A DNA stretch of 64,000 bases from positions 372,001 through 436,000 of the forward strand of contig NZ_JAIVAI010000002.1 of assembly GCF_020171525.1 (NCBI RefSeq). Reading direction: 5' to 3'. Under the pieces are notes generated by a model. The model had not been told where the DNA came from, ran no database searches, and saw nothing but the letters and a program-made list of their open reading frames with translations. Position 1 is the stretch's first letter; the number at the start of each line of letters is the position of its first letter. The position numbers were made by a program, and so were the translations under genes. Origin of the DNA: Halobacillus yeomjeoni (GTDB taxonomy: Bacteria > Bacillota > Bacilli > Bacillales > Halobacillaceae). Of the stretch, positions 19,619 to 28,357 are shown one piece after another.

Positions 19619-21154
19619 TTCCCACTCGATGGTTGCAGGCGGCTTACTCGTGACATCGTAAACGACCCGGTTGATGTGATCGACTTCATTGACGATCCGC
19701 GTGGAGATTTTCTCTAATACGTCCCATGGGATACGTGCCCAATCCGAAGTCATTCCATCGATGGATGTTACCGCACGGATGCCGATCGTGTAATCATACG
19801 TACGCTCATCACCCATGACACCTACGGAACGGATGTCCGGTAGTACCGTGAAGTACTGCCAAATGTCACGGTCGAGTCCCGCCTTTTTGATTTCATCACG
19901 CAGAACCGCATCGGATTCACGGACGATCTCAAGCTTCTCTTCCGTGATCGCTCCTAGTACACGGATCGCAAGTCCCGGCCCAGGGAATGGCTGACGCCAG
20001 ACGATATGTTCCGGCACCCCAAGCTCTGTACCGAGTGCACGCACTTCGTCTTTGAACAACGTATTCAACGGCTCGATCAGCTGGAACTCCATATCTTCCG
20101 GAAGACCACCGACATTGTGGTGAGATTTGATTGTCTGCGCTGTTTCTGTACCACTTTCGATGATATCCGTGTAAAGCGTTCCTTGAGCAAGGAAATCGAT
20201 GTCTTTCAATTTCTCGGCTTCATCATCAAAAACATAGATGAATTCGTTCCCGATGATTTTTCGTTTCTCTTCAGGGTCGGATACCCCGGCAAGTTTATTC
20301 ATGAAACGCTCCTGTGCATCGACCTTGATGATGTTCATATTGAATCCATCGCCAAGGGTTCGCATTACGTCATCGGCTTCATTTTTACGAAGCAGACCGT
20401 GATCGACGAAAATACACGTCAGCTGATCTCCGATCGCTTTATGGATCAAAGCTGCAACGACAGAAGAGTCGACGCCTCCGCTTAATGCGCACAATACTTT
20501 ACGGTCGCCGACCTGTTCACGGATTTTTTCAACTTCCATTTCGACGACATGTTCCATCGTCCAATCGTCTTTCGCTTCACATACATCGAAGACGAAACTG
20601 CGAAGAATATCATTACCGTATTCGGAGTGGCGGACTTCCGGGTGGAACTGCACGCCATACATCTTCTTCTCGGGATGACTCATCGCCGCAACCGGGCAGG
20701 ACGGGCTCGTCGCATCGATTTGGAAGCCTTCCGGCGGGTCGATGACCTTATCGCTGTGACTCATCCAGACCGTTTGATCTTTCGGTGTCTTGCTGAAAAT
20801 CAACGGGTCTTCTGCGATTTTGATCTCCGCTTTTCCATATTCACGCTCTTTCGCACGTTCGACTTTTCCATCATAGTGGTGCGTCATCAGCTGCATACCA
20901 TAGCAGATACCAAGTACCGGGATGCCCAGCTCGAACAATTCTTCATCGCAGCGGAAACTGTTTTCCCCATACACACTGTTCGGCCCTCCGGATAAAATGA
21001 TTCCGCTCGGGTTCAGTTCTTTGATTTCCTCGATGCTCATCTTATGTGAATGCAGTTCACTGTAAACGCCGAATTCACGGATACGGCGTGTGATCAGCTG
21101 GTTGTACTGACTGCCGAAATCGAGCACGAGAATCATGCCTTGTACTTGTTCCAT
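19616..21154 (-). CDS. guaA: GMP synthase (glutamine-hydrolysing)
   Basis: Converts XMP to GMP. 512 residues: N-terminal class I amidotransferase with nucleophile Cys84 ([10 protein letters not shown]) and His171/Glu173 (FHPEV), then the ATP pyrophosphatase domain with P-loop [13 protein letters not shown] (SGGVDS at 225-230), and a dimerisation domain ending PPATIEWE. Ribosome site GAAGGAGTG. Preceded by a separate guanine riboswitch, with a GC-rich repeat element inserted between switch and gene. Confidence 0.98.
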   Translation of the reverse strand: MEQVQGMILVLDFGSQYNQLITRRIREFGVYSELHSHKMSIEEIKELNPSGIILSGGPNSVYGENSFRCDEELFELGIPVLGICYGMQLMTHHYDGKVERAKEREYGKAEIKIAEDPLIFSKTPKDQTVWMSHSDKVIDPPEGFQIDATSPSCPVAAMSHPEKKMYGVQFHPEVRHSEYGNDILRSFVFDVCEAKDDWTMEHVVEMEVEKIREQVGDRKVLCALSGGVDSSVVAALIHKAIGDQLTCIFVDHGLLRKNEADDVMRTLGDGFNMNIIKVDAQERFMNKLAGVSDPEEKRKIIGNEFIYVFDDEAEKLKDIDFLAQGTLYTDIIESGTETAQTIKSHHNVGGLPEDMEFQLIEPLNTLFKDEVRALGTELGVPEHIVWRQPFPGPGLAIRVLGAITEEKLEIVRESDAVLRDEIKKAGLDRDIWQYFTVLPDIRSVGVMGDERTYDYTIGIRAVTSIDGMTSDWARIPWDVLEKISTRIVNEVDHINRVVYDVTSKPPATIEWE

Positions 21155-21210
21155 TTATGTCCACTCCTTCATAACTTATTCTAACTATACCTTGTACAAT
21201 AATAGTGGTG

Positions 21211-21328
21211 GAGGCGGCTGTGGAAATGGTCCGCTTTCCGCGGGCGGCGATGAGCCTCCTCGTTTCACTGCGGGGTCTCACCTGGACCGTTTTTCCCGCA
21301 GGAGTCTCCCCATTTCCACAGCCACCTC
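21211..21328. repeat. GC-rich stem-loop repeat, copy A (in the guaA leader)
   Basis: The ends GGCGGCTGTGGAAATGG and CCATTTCCACAGCCACC are near-perfect inverted repeats. The core reads CCGCTTTCCGCGGGCGGCG, TGAGCCTCCTCG, CTGCGGGGTCTCACC and TTCCCGCAGGAGTCTCC. The core is almost identical to the copy at 51993-52102 and related to that at 28097-28220. Confidence 0.85.
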
Positions 21329-21411
21329 TTCTCCTTAACTGTATAGAAAAAAGTAAAGCAATTCCTTCTTTATTATTGACTCACTTTATACCTGGCGTCG
21401 ATCCTTGGATA

Positions 21412-21477
21412 ATAAAAAAACAAAAAATGGATTCCTGCCTACTTTCCCGTAAAACGAAAAACGAAGGCAGAAATCCA
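21412..21477 (-). terminator. Riboswitch terminator ahead of guaA
   Basis: Minus strand TGGATTTCTGCC and GGCAGGAATCCA pair around a 26-nt loop, followed by TTTTTTGTTTTTTT. It lies between the aptamer and the repeat element. Confidence 0.88.
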
Positions 21478-21507
21478 GTCATGTCGATACACGTCTCGTG
21501 ATTCCCA

Positions 21508-21577
21508 CCTTCATAGTCAGGGCATTTACGGTGCCCCGGTAGAGACTCTCGAGCCGATTCTCGAGGATATACGAAGG
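21508..21577 (-). ncRNA. Guanine riboswitch aptamer (guaA)
   Basis: Minus strand order: CCTTCGTATA, GAGTCTCTACC, GCACCGTAAATGCCC and GACTATGAAGG. The specificity base is C. P1 pairs CCTTCGTA with TATGAAGG. It is the third guanine aptamer in 11 kb. Confidence 0.95.
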
Positions 21578-21600
21578 AAGAATGCATTTGATTGTCATCC

Positions 21601-21629
21601 ATTCTATCAACCGTATGTGCAGGAATCAA
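21601..21629 (-). promoter_or_regulatory. Probable SigmaA promoter of guaA
   Basis: Minus strand TTGATT (21629-21624), 17-nt spacer, TAGAAT (21606-21601). It overlaps the end of the upstream transglutaminase gene. No PurBox was seen here. Confidence 0.65.
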
Positions 21630-23836
21630 GACAATGCTTTTTTAATTAAATTTTCCCATAATTCAGTAACCTTACCCCATTCTTTGCTTTGATCTTCATT
21701 TCGGTACAAGGTCCGCTCATAGGAATTCGTCAAACGCCTCATTTCATTGGTCTGGAAATGAGTGTCGACCATCCGGGCATACTCTCTGAGCGTTTGATCG
21801 GGATTCCGCTTGATACCTTTGTGGTTGAGCACCGTCAACAAGTACGTGTAGGCTTTTTCATAAGTCTTTTCATCTTTATTTCTGCGGTACCGCCAAATCA
21901 ACCAGGCGGTCATCCAACGGTACCGGGTGAAATACAGAACGAGGCCTGCGGCTGCGGCTCCTGCCAACGTCCACCACACCCATGCATAGCTGCGGTCTGA
22001 AGCACTTCCGAGCGCAGCATCGGATCCGTTTGATGCACTGTCTTCGACTTGCTGTGGATTACCGATCTCTGAATCCGTTGTGGAATCATCCTCTTCAGTG
22101 GCTGCTCCATCTTCGTCTTCATCATTGATATCACTGTAAAAATCAGCATTGTTCGTAAACCCTTGGGTAGGCTCGAATGGAACCCAGCCGATGTCCGGGA
22201 AATACACTTCGACCCAGGAATGGGCATTCGAACTTGTCACTTGATAAAGGTTTTGTATATCCCCGTCGCCATTTGCTGTCGTATCGATTTTTTCTCCACC
22301 TGTAAATCCTTTTACCCAGCGCGCAGGAATCCCCTGCGAGCGCAGCATGACGACCATTGAAGTGGAGTAATTATCACAATACCCATATTGCGTCTCGAAC
22401 AAAAACTGATCGACATAATCCTGATTCTTCTTTGGAACCGGGACATTATCGGTCGTGTATTCGAACCCATTGGCAGAAAAATAGGTTTCGACCGCTTTTG
22501 CACGATCGTACCGGTTCTCTTTATCTTTCATGATTTGCCCAGCGAGATTCTTCACCCTGTTCGGCAGGCTGTCCGGAAGCTGCAAGTACTTTCCCTGAAT
22601 TTCCTCAGGATCTTCGGAGTCCGCCGCGCGGAGCTGCTGGTATTCAAAAGAAGGAAAATCATAGCGAACGACATACTCCCCGAGACGCCCAGGCGAATCC
22701 CCTTTGACCGTATCGATTTCCCCTGTATTTTCATGGACCCGGAAACGATAGCCAGGTGGAATGATCTCTTCATTCAACGAAGATAAACCATAAGGATAGA
22801 CAAGCTTATTGAATGAAGCCCCTCGTTCCATACGGATGAACGAAGACTTCTCTTCTGTTTCCACTTGGTCTGTGAAGGTTTTATACTCCACATTGCCTAC
22901 GTCATTGACCGGCTGTGCAAGGGTATCTTCCCACCCTTTTCCGGTATAGGTGTCTTTCGATTCGATCCTCCAATACCTTCGTCCATCCGCAAGTGCTTTG
23001 AAAACAGGGGTGTCGTCCTGGACGAACGATCCGCCCAGCCGGCTGTCGTTTTCACCGTAACCGACTTTTTGAATCGCTCCACCGCCGCCTGGACCAGCTC
23101 CTGCTCCTCCCGCTGCACTTTCAATGTAAGGTACAGGATCCGGCCATTGCGGATCCAGTTTGGGTGAGGCGTAACCAGCGATGGTCGAGAACAAAGTGAT
23201 CAGGACGAGTGGAAGCACCCATATATGCGCTTTTCTGAAATTCGAGACAGAGATGGACTCTTTGTCCATTTCCTTTAAGAAACTTGATAAGCCGAGTGCG
23301 AGCATCGCTAACACAAACGTACGTACAATCGCCCACTGACCGTCATACACCGTAAACGTATCAAGGACGGTGACATAGACGATCGTCATGACGACGAATA
23401 AAAACATGCGCTTTGCGATGACGAACCAATAATAAAGCAGATAACTCATCAGCCAGAGCAGAATCAAGAACAACAGACTTCTGAACAACGGCGTCATCTG
23501 CCACCATTCCCTCGTCTGAATCACCTCGGCGTTGAAAAGGATCTGCTCATAGACGATCGTCATCCATTCCATACTGAAAATCCGCTCTCCGATATACAAG
23601 CCATCAATGATGAAGGCCATTCCGATCAGCTTCAAAGGCATGGACAGCCACCATTGAACCTGAAGGAAAGAGATGAAGAAACAAAAGGCACCGTAGATAT
23701 AAAATACAGATACATCTTCGGTCTCGGTAACGGTTTCCAGCGGTCTCAGCCACTCACAAAACAAAAGAAAACCGATGGCGTAGATGACGAAACGGTAGAT
23801 GAACGTCATCCTCCCTTGGTTGTGTCCATCCATCAT
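21626..23836 (-). CDS. yebA: Membrane transglutaminase-like protein (YebA-like)
   Basis: 736 residues: about five to six membrane spans in the first 220 residues, a large extracytoplasmic part, then a transglutaminase core with the Cys in QYGYCDNYSTSMVVML, the His in SSNAHSWVEVYFP and WVPFEPTQGF. A Glu/Asp-rich linker (ATEEDDSTT) precedes a further span and a cytoplasmic DUF4129-like tail. It shares an operon with DUF58 and MoxR genes, overlapping the DUF58 stop as ATGA. The family is linked to envelope protein processing or folding; substrate unknown. Confidence 0.92.
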   Translation of the reverse strand: MMDGHNQGRMTFIYRFVIYAIGFLLFCEWLRPLETVTETEDVSVFYIYGAFCFFISFLQVQWWLSMPLKLIGMAFIIDGLYIGERIFSMEWMTIVYEQILFNAEVIQTREWWQMTPLFRSLLFLILLWLMSYLLYYWFVIAKRMFLFVVMTIVYVTVLDTFTVYDGQWAIVRTFVLAMLALGLSSFLKEMDKESISVSNFRKAHIWVLPLVLITLFSTIAGYASPKLDPQWPDPVPYIESAAGGAGAGPGGGGAIQKVGYGENDSRLGGSFVQDDTPVFKALADGRRYWRIESKDTYTGKGWEDTLAQPVNDVGNVEYKTFTDQVETEEKSSFIRMERGASFNKLVYPYGLSSLNEEIIPPGYRFRVHENTGEIDTVKGDSPGRLGEYVVRYDFPSFEYQQLRAADSEDPEEIQGKYLQLPDSLPNRVKNLAGQIMKDKENRYDRAKAVETYFSANGFEYTTDNVPVPKKNQDYVDQFLFETQYGYCDNYSTSMVVMLRSQGIPARWVKGFTGGEKIDTTANGDGDIQNLYQVTSSNAHSWVEVYFPDIGWVPFEPTQGFTNNADFYSDINDEDEDGAATEEDDSTTDSEIGNPQQVEDSASNGSDAALGSASDRSYAWVWWTLAGAAAAGLVLYFTRYRWMTAWLIWRYRRNKDEKTYEKAYTYLLTVLNHKGIKRNPDQTLREYARMVDTHFQTNEMRRLTNSYERTLYRNEDQSKEWGKVTELWENLIKKALS

Positions 23837-25098
23837 GTATTCACCTCAAATTCTCGCTGCGTCAGCTGTTCTTCTGAAAGGACATTGACAAGTATTCCAT
23901 GATTCTTAAGCTGTTTGATCAGCTGATGATCCTGAAACGACATCTGCTCTTGCGGCCGGATATAGAAAAATATCAACCTCCGGCATTTCTTCGCCAGTTT
24001 CAACAGCGATTGATGGATGTCCGAGTTCAACTGATGACTGACAACCATTGAAATGATCCCTGACGGCAGCTGAGTGCGCTCTCTGTCCAGTTGCTGGGCA
24101 AAGGGTGTCCGGCCGATGGGGCGGATTTTAGCCAGCTGCCCTTGAATTCTTTGTTTATGGGAGTAATCTTTTTGAAAAGGAAAATAACTGCGCTGATCCC
24201 CCAGAGTCAAGAATCCTAACTGAGACGATGTTTGATGAAGTTCATCAAGCAGCGACGCACTGAACTCCACCGCTCCCTCAAAGCTGAGCGGGCTCATAAC
24301 CGGATCATATACAGCATTCAAGATGATCAACATGTCGACACTTTTTTCCTGCTCGAACTCTTTGGTCATCATTTCATTTTTACGTGCTGTCGTTTTCCAG
24401 TCGACCCAGGCAAACCGGTCCCCAGGCATATACTCACGTACCCCTGTGACGATATTCGTATTTTTTTCATTCAGTTTGAAAGAAGGACTCGATCCCTGTT
24501 CAAAACTGTACACACGCTCGTGCAGATGAACAGGACGCTGATAAGGAAAAACGAGCAGGGACGTGTCATGATGATACACATGTTCTTTTTTGACAAAGCC
24601 GAAAAAGTCTCCAGTTTTCACCCGCACAGCCTGGAGGATATGTTCTCCGCGTGGAAGCTTATCCACAGAAAATCGATAGCGGATTTTCGTTTTGAACCAA
24701 GGAAAAACGACCCGCTTCACTTTCCTTATATACCGTCCGGACTCGGGGTCATTCATATATCGGAATTTTTCCACGTGTGTATCCTGTCTCTGCAGAGAGT
24801 CGGGAAAGAATTCTTCTATGACACAATAGTGAATAGGAAACGGATAACGTCGTGTAAGCGTGACCTCGACATCGACCGTTTCTCCTGCTGTGGCTACTCT
24901 TTTGGACAACTTACGCTCCACTTTCCAATTGTTCATCGGATACAGGAGTACACCGATCATATAGAGTAAAAAGGGTAAAAAGGCATAAAAAAGAAACCAG
25001 CTTACGAAGCCTCCTTGAAACATCGCATAAGAAAATAAAACGCCGAACAACAGACTTACGACGATCAGTTTAGCGATGAAGCTGATGGACTGTCTCAT
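23833..25098 (-). CDS. yeaD: DUF58 (von Willebrand-like) protein (YeaD-like)
   Basis: 421 residues. Two N-terminal membrane spans are followed by an extracytoplasmic-type beta region, then the DUF58 core with VREYMPGDRFAWVDWKTTARKNEMM (the family hallmark near residue 225) and a VWA-like domain with LIILNAVYD. Overlaps both neighbours by 4 nt (ATGA), so the three genes form a coupled operon with MoxR as probable chaperone-ATPase partner. Confidence 0.92.
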   Translation of the reverse strand: MRQSISFIAKLIVVSLLFGVLFSYAMFQGGFVSWFLFYAFLPFLLYMIGVLLYPMNNWKVERKLSKRVATAGETVDVEVTLTRRYPFPIHYCVIEEFFPDSLQRQDTHVEKFRYMNDPESGRYIRKVKRVVFPWFKTKIRYRFSVDKLPRGEHILQAVRVKTGDFFGFVKKEHVYHHDTSLLVFPYQRPVHLHERVYSFEQGSSPSFKLNEKNTNIVTGVREYMPGDRFAWVDWKTTARKNEMMTKEFEQEKSVDMLIILNAVYDPVMSPLSFEGAVEFSASLLDELHQTSSQLGFLTLGDQRSYFPFQKDYSHKQRIQGQLAKIRPIGRTPFAQQLDRERTQLPSGIISMVVSHQLNSDIHQSLLKLAKKCRRLIFFYIRPQEQMSFQDHQLIKQLKNHGILVNVLSEEQLTQREFEVNT

Positions 25099-26060
25099 TC
25101 ACTGATATTCCTCTGGACAGGAATTGACGTCGTAGACAACAGCTCCTGAACAACACTTTCTGGTGTAGTCCCTTCAAACTTGGCTTCTGATGTCAGAATC
25201 ATCCGGTGACATAATACGAAAGGAGCCATGTATTGGACATCATCAGGGACGACATAATCACGATCATGGATGAATGCATAAGCTTTTGCAGCCTTCATCA
25301 ATGCGATCGATCCACGAGGGCTGACACCGAGATAGACTCCTTGATGATTTCTCGTGCCAGTCACCAGTTCGACGATGTAATGGTTGATGGTACGGTCGAC
25401 ATAAACATCTTCCACTTCTTTTTGTAAATCGACGAGCTCATCACGGGTCAAAACAGAAGTGATTTCGTGAATCGGATGCTTCCCAGATGTCTTCGAAAGC
25501 ATCTCCATCTCCTGCTTCGCTGTCGGATACCCCATCTTCATTTTAATCAAAAAACGATCCAGCTGAGCCTCTGGCAGCGGGTATGTCCCTTCATATTCAA
25601 TCGGGTTCTGCGTCGCCATAACGAAAAACGGATCACTTAAAGAAACTGTATTTCCATCGACAGTCAGACTTGTTTCTTCCATCCCCTCAAGCAGTGCCGA
25701 CTGCGTTTTGGGAGATGTCCGGTTGATTTCATCTGCAAGGACGATATTCCCTAAAATAGGACCTGGACGGAATTCGAATTCCAGCGTTTTCGGATTATAT
25801 ATAGATACACCTGTGACATCAGAAGGAAGCAGGTCGGGTGTGAACTGAATCCGTTTAAAATCACAATCCAATGATTTTGCCAGAGTCTTCACAAGCATCG
25901 TCTTTCCGACCCCCGGGACGTCTTCCAGTAGAACGTGCCCTCTCGCCAGCAAAGCGACAAGACTGAGTAAGGCCGCGTCTTCCTTTCCGATCATCACTTT
26001 ATTGATATTTTTCATCACTTCAGATATCTTAGGTTGAAATAAAAAAGTATGCTGCGTCAA
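25095..26060 (-). CDS. yeaC: MoxR-family AAA+ ATPase (YeaC-like)
   Basis: First gene of the transglutaminase/DUF58 operon. Walker A EDVPGVGKTMLVKTL, Walker B NIVLADEINRTSPKTQSALLEGMEE and sensor 1 VMATQNPIE are clear. I prefer the TTG at 26060 (321 aa), which has AGGAG at 8 nt; the frame can extend to an ATG at 26108 (337 aa), but that ATG has only a poor ribosome site. MoxR ATPases act as metal-insertion or assembly chaperones for VWA-type partners; the exact substrate here is unknown. Confidence 0.93.
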   Translation of the reverse strand: MTQHTFLFQPKISEVMKNINKVMIGKEDAALLSLVALLARGHVLLEDVPGVGKTMLVKTLAKSLDCDFKRIQFTPDLLPSDVTGVSIYNPKTLEFEFRPGPILGNIVLADEINRTSPKTQSALLEGMEETSLTVDGNTVSLSDPFFVMATQNPIEYEGTYPLPEAQLDRFLIKMKMGYPTAKQEMEMLSKTSGKHPIHEITSVLTRDELVDLQKEVEDVYVDRTINHYIVELVTGTRNHQGVYLGVSPRGSIALMKAAKAYAFIHDRDYVVPDDVQYMAPFVLCHRMILTSEAKFEGTTPESVVQELLSTTSIPVQRNISE

Positions 26061-26596
26061 TCGATGTTCTCCTCTCTTTAACACTCCATTTTCAGAATAC
26101 TCACTCATATCCTAACTATACTACATCCACGCTTATGGGACAAAATATGTAATTCCATGGATAGAAATTGAAACGTTTTTTGAATTAGTGTTCATTATCG
26201 TATACTTTTTGTAAAAAATTAGGTATAATCATAAAGAAATAAAACAACGCAGGAGGTGTTCATAGTACGAACGCGTTCCATCCTCTTTCCTTTCACCCTC
26301 AAACACTTTTCACCACACAAAAAAGAGCCCTGGTGCACCACCAAGACTCTCCGCCCTCCTAATCCTATACCTATACAAACCTTCGTCTCTTATGTTCTTT
26401 ATCTATTACGGATGGCTTAGTTCTAAAATATCATAACCATTCTTCTTTTCCCACTATTTTTAGCAAAATATACCTTTTTTTCTTAAAAAATATTTAAAAT
26501 AACATACTAAATGCATGTATTTTTGTAAATATATGTTTCACAGATGTATTTTTCGGGTATTCGTTAGCTAACCAAAGTACAACGGAGGGGACCAAC
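26061..26596. other. Gene-poor stretch with unexplained expression signals
   Basis: AT-rich, no convincing gene. On the plus strand GGTATAATC (26222) is followed by a strong AGGAGGT (26251-26257), but no ATG, GTG or TTG stands at a normal distance. On the minus strand a terminator-like hairpin lies at 26319-26349. The remainder, 26350-26580, shows nothing I can name. Confidence 0.5.
26319..26349 (-). terminator. Terminator-like hairpin without an assigned gene
   Basis: Minus strand GAGTCTTGGTG/CACCAGGGCTC followed by TTTTTTG. No minus-strand gene ends just upstream of it, so it may end a small RNA or attenuate the yeaC operon leader. Confidence 0.6.
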
Positions 26597-26761
26597 TTGC
26601 TGGAATCTCACATGTTAGAATTACAAATCGAGTCGGTTCGAAGTCAAATGTATGAAGCCTATAAACAGGAAAATGCTTATGAACAAGCCTTGAAACTCTC
26701 TCAAAAACTGGACGAGCTCTTGAATGAATTTGAAGGTTTGACGAAGCAGGTGTGTGTATAA
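26597..26761 (+). CDS. Spo0E-like aspartyl-phosphate phosphatase
   Basis: 54-residue protein from a TTG start preceded by CGGAGGGG. Two predicted helices; the second carries the family signature SQKLDELLNEF near residues 34-44. Spo0E-type proteins dephosphorylate Spo0A~P and delay sporulation. A bidirectional terminator follows directly. The gene is too short for a 60-codon cutoff. Confidence 0.85.
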   Translation: MLESHMLELQIESVRSQMYEAYKQENAYEQALKLSQKLDELLNEFEGLTKQVCV

Positions 26762-26764
26762 ATG

Positions 26765-26794
26765 AAAAAAAGCCCTCTTGAAGGGCTTTTTTTT
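26765..26794. terminator. Bidirectional terminator (Spo0E-like gene / ring-cleaving dioxygenase)
   Basis: AAAAAAGCCCTCTTGAAGGGCTTTTTTTT, T-runs on both strands, between convergent genes. Confidence 0.92.
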
Positions 26795-27782
26795 AGTTTT
26801 CATATTCTTTTTCAAACGTTTTCGTACTTCTGACCGTATCAATCGGGCGGACGTAGTCTTCGATTTCTTTCCGCTTCGGCTCAAGCATCGGTGGAAGCGA
26901 AAGCATTTCTCCCAGTGTTTCGTAAGGCTCATCCCCCATGAAACCAGGACCATCCGTCGCGAATTCGAATAGTATTTGTGGAGCGACTTTCGCATAGAGA
27001 GATTCAAAGTAGTGACGGTTCACATACCCGGAAGTCCGGAATCCGAATTTCGGCAGCCGCTCGATCCACTCTTCCAGTGCATTTCGATCCTCCACCCTGA
27101 ATGCCGCATGGTGGACAGTTCCAAATCCTTGACGAGCAGGTGGAAGTACGTTGTTGAACTCAACGATGACCTGCGCTCCGTTTCCTCCTTCTCCCACTTC
27201 GAACAAATGGAATACTCCCTCTGTGTCGATTTCTTTGAACAAAAGAACTTCTTCCATCATTTTTTTGAAGTACTTGATTTCATCCACGCGTACATGAAGA
27301 GGACCAAGGCCTGTAATTGCGTACTCCAGCGGAATCGGTCCTTTCTGCCATGGTGTACCTGCTGGGACTCCCTGGTCGTTTTCATCGGACACCAGTTCGT
27401 AAGCCTGGCCGTCAAAATCAAAGAACGGAAGCACCTGCTTACCGAAACGTTCTTGGATACCCCTGTGATCCACGTCCAACCGATCGAACCGCTTCACCCA
27501 GTATTCAAGAGCTGCGTCACTTGGTACTCGGAAAGACGTCCGGGAAATTTCATTCGTTCCGTGTGCCCCTTTCGGAATTCCCGGAAAATCAAAAAACGTC
27601 ATATCGGTACCAGCACTCCCTTTGTCATCGGCGAAAAACAAATGATACGTCTCGATGTCATCCTGGTTGACCGTCTTTTTGACCAGTCTCATCCCCAACA
27701 CATACGTGAAAAATTCATAGTTTTTTTCAGCACTGCTTGTAATCGCAGTTACGTGGTGAATACCCTTCAGTCCGTTTTTCAT
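26793..27782 (-). CDS. Ring-cleaving dioxygenase (MhqA/MhqO-type tandem VOC protein)
   Basis: 329 residues with two VOC modules: the first begins GIHHVTAITSSAEKNYEFF, the second LGPLHVRVDEIKYFKKMM. Putative metal ligands are His in GIHHVTA, His in VHHAAFRV and Glu in ILFEFATDGPGF. Such enzymes extradiol-cleave hydroquinone-type substrates and are induced by quinones in B. subtilis. Ribosome site CGGAGGGA. A palindrome like the MhqR box overlaps the transcription start, so quinone-responsive control is likely. Confidence 0.88.
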   Translation of the reverse strand: MKNGLKGIHHVTAITSSAEKNYEFFTYVLGMRLVKKTVNQDDIETYHLFFADDKGSAGTDMTFFDFPGIPKGAHGTNEISRTSFRVPSDAALEYWVKRFDRLDVDHRGIQERFGKQVLPFFDFDGQAYELVSDENDQGVPAGTPWQKGPIPLEYAITGLGPLHVRVDEIKYFKKMMEEVLLFKEIDTEGVFHLFEVGEGGNGAQVIVEFNNVLPPARQGFGTVHHAAFRVEDRNALEEWIERLPKFGFRTSGYVNRHYFESLYAKVAPQILFEFATDGPGFMGDEPYETLGEMLSLPPMLEPKRKEIEDYVRPIDTVRSTKTFEKEYEN

Positions 27783-27828
27783 GTTCGATCCCTCCGTGAG
27801 TTAGTATTTCTATATTGAATGCAATTAT

Positions 27829-27848
27829 TTATCTCGAATTCAAGATAA
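27829..27848. promoter_or_regulatory. MhqR-type operator palindrome
   Basis: TTATCTCGAATTCAAGATAA, an 18-of-20-matching palindrome close to the B. subtilis MhqR site (TATCTCGAATTCGAGATA as I recall it). It lies just downstream of the -10 box, where binding would block initiation. Confidence 0.75.
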
Positions 27849-27876
27849 TTGTATAATAAGTATGAAATATTGTCAA
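27848..27876 (-). promoter_or_regulatory. SigmaA promoter of the ring-cleaving dioxygenase gene
   Basis: Minus strand TTGACA (27876-27871), 17-nt spacer, TACAAT (27853-27848). Confidence 0.85.
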
Positions 27877-27928
27877 TTCGAGACTTTTTCAGCCATTTCA
27901 AGAGATTATCAAATCTCCTTTTCAGTAA

Positions 27929-28294
27929 GGCTCTGTTAAAGTCTGTTGTTGATATTTTAAACGATTACTAAATCGTCACCGTCTGGAATTAGGGGTCCGA
28001 TTTGTTATTAACTCAGAGCATGGGATGGCAGGGAAAACAGTCCGTAGTTAGTGTACCGGACTTTGGTAATGACCTTTCCGACCCTCCTACTTTGAAGAGG
28101 CGGCCTTTTAGAATGGCGAGACTCCTGTGGGATAAAGGTACATCGTGAGACCCCGGAAGGCGTAGCCTGAGGAGGCTCACGGCACCCCACGGAAAGGGAG
28201 TCATTCTAAAAGGCCGCCTCATACAAATTTCAAGACAGAACGAGGGGATACAAGCTTCAAGGTGAAATAACAACACCAAGCAATAACAGAGCCT
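27929..28294. mobile_element. MITE-like nonautonomous element, 366 bp, with 6-bp target duplication
   Basis: Ends are inverted repeats: the first 11 bp (AGGCTCTGTTA) are perfect and 25 of the first 32 match. The element is flanked on both sides by TCAGTA (27923-27928 and 28295-28300), a direct 6-bp duplication. It has no transposase ORF. A GC-rich stem-loop element occupies its centre. Confidence 0.85.
28097..28220. repeat. GC-rich stem-loop repeat, copy B (inside the MITE)
   Basis: Arms GAGGCGGCCTTTTAGAATG and CATTCTAAAAGGCCGCCTC are perfect inverted repeats of 19 bp. The core contains CGAGACTCCTGTGGGA, GTGAGACCCCGGAAGGCG and CTGAGGAGGCTCAC, the same blocks as copies A and D in reverse orientation. 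Confidence 0.85.
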
Positions 28295-28299
28295 TCAGT

Positions 28300-28332
28300 A
28301 AAAAAGAGGCTCCTTTCATAGGAACCTCTCTT
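28300..28332 (-). terminator. Terminator after the YvbH-like gene
   Basis: Minus strand GAGGTTCCT/AGGAGCCTC followed by TTTTTT. The MITE target site touches its distal end. Confidence 0.85.
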
Positions 28333-28357
28333 TATAAACTATCAAACAAGCGTTTGA

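Noticed and set aside
26190-26345. 42-codon minus-strand ORF starting with TTG near 26340
   Set aside because: The start lies inside the terminator-like hairpin and the sequence shows no protein-like pattern.
26250-26420. Possible plus-strand peptide after AGGAGGT at 26251
   Set aside because: It would need to start at ATA, GTA or a GTG inside the ribosome site, and the predicted residues look random.
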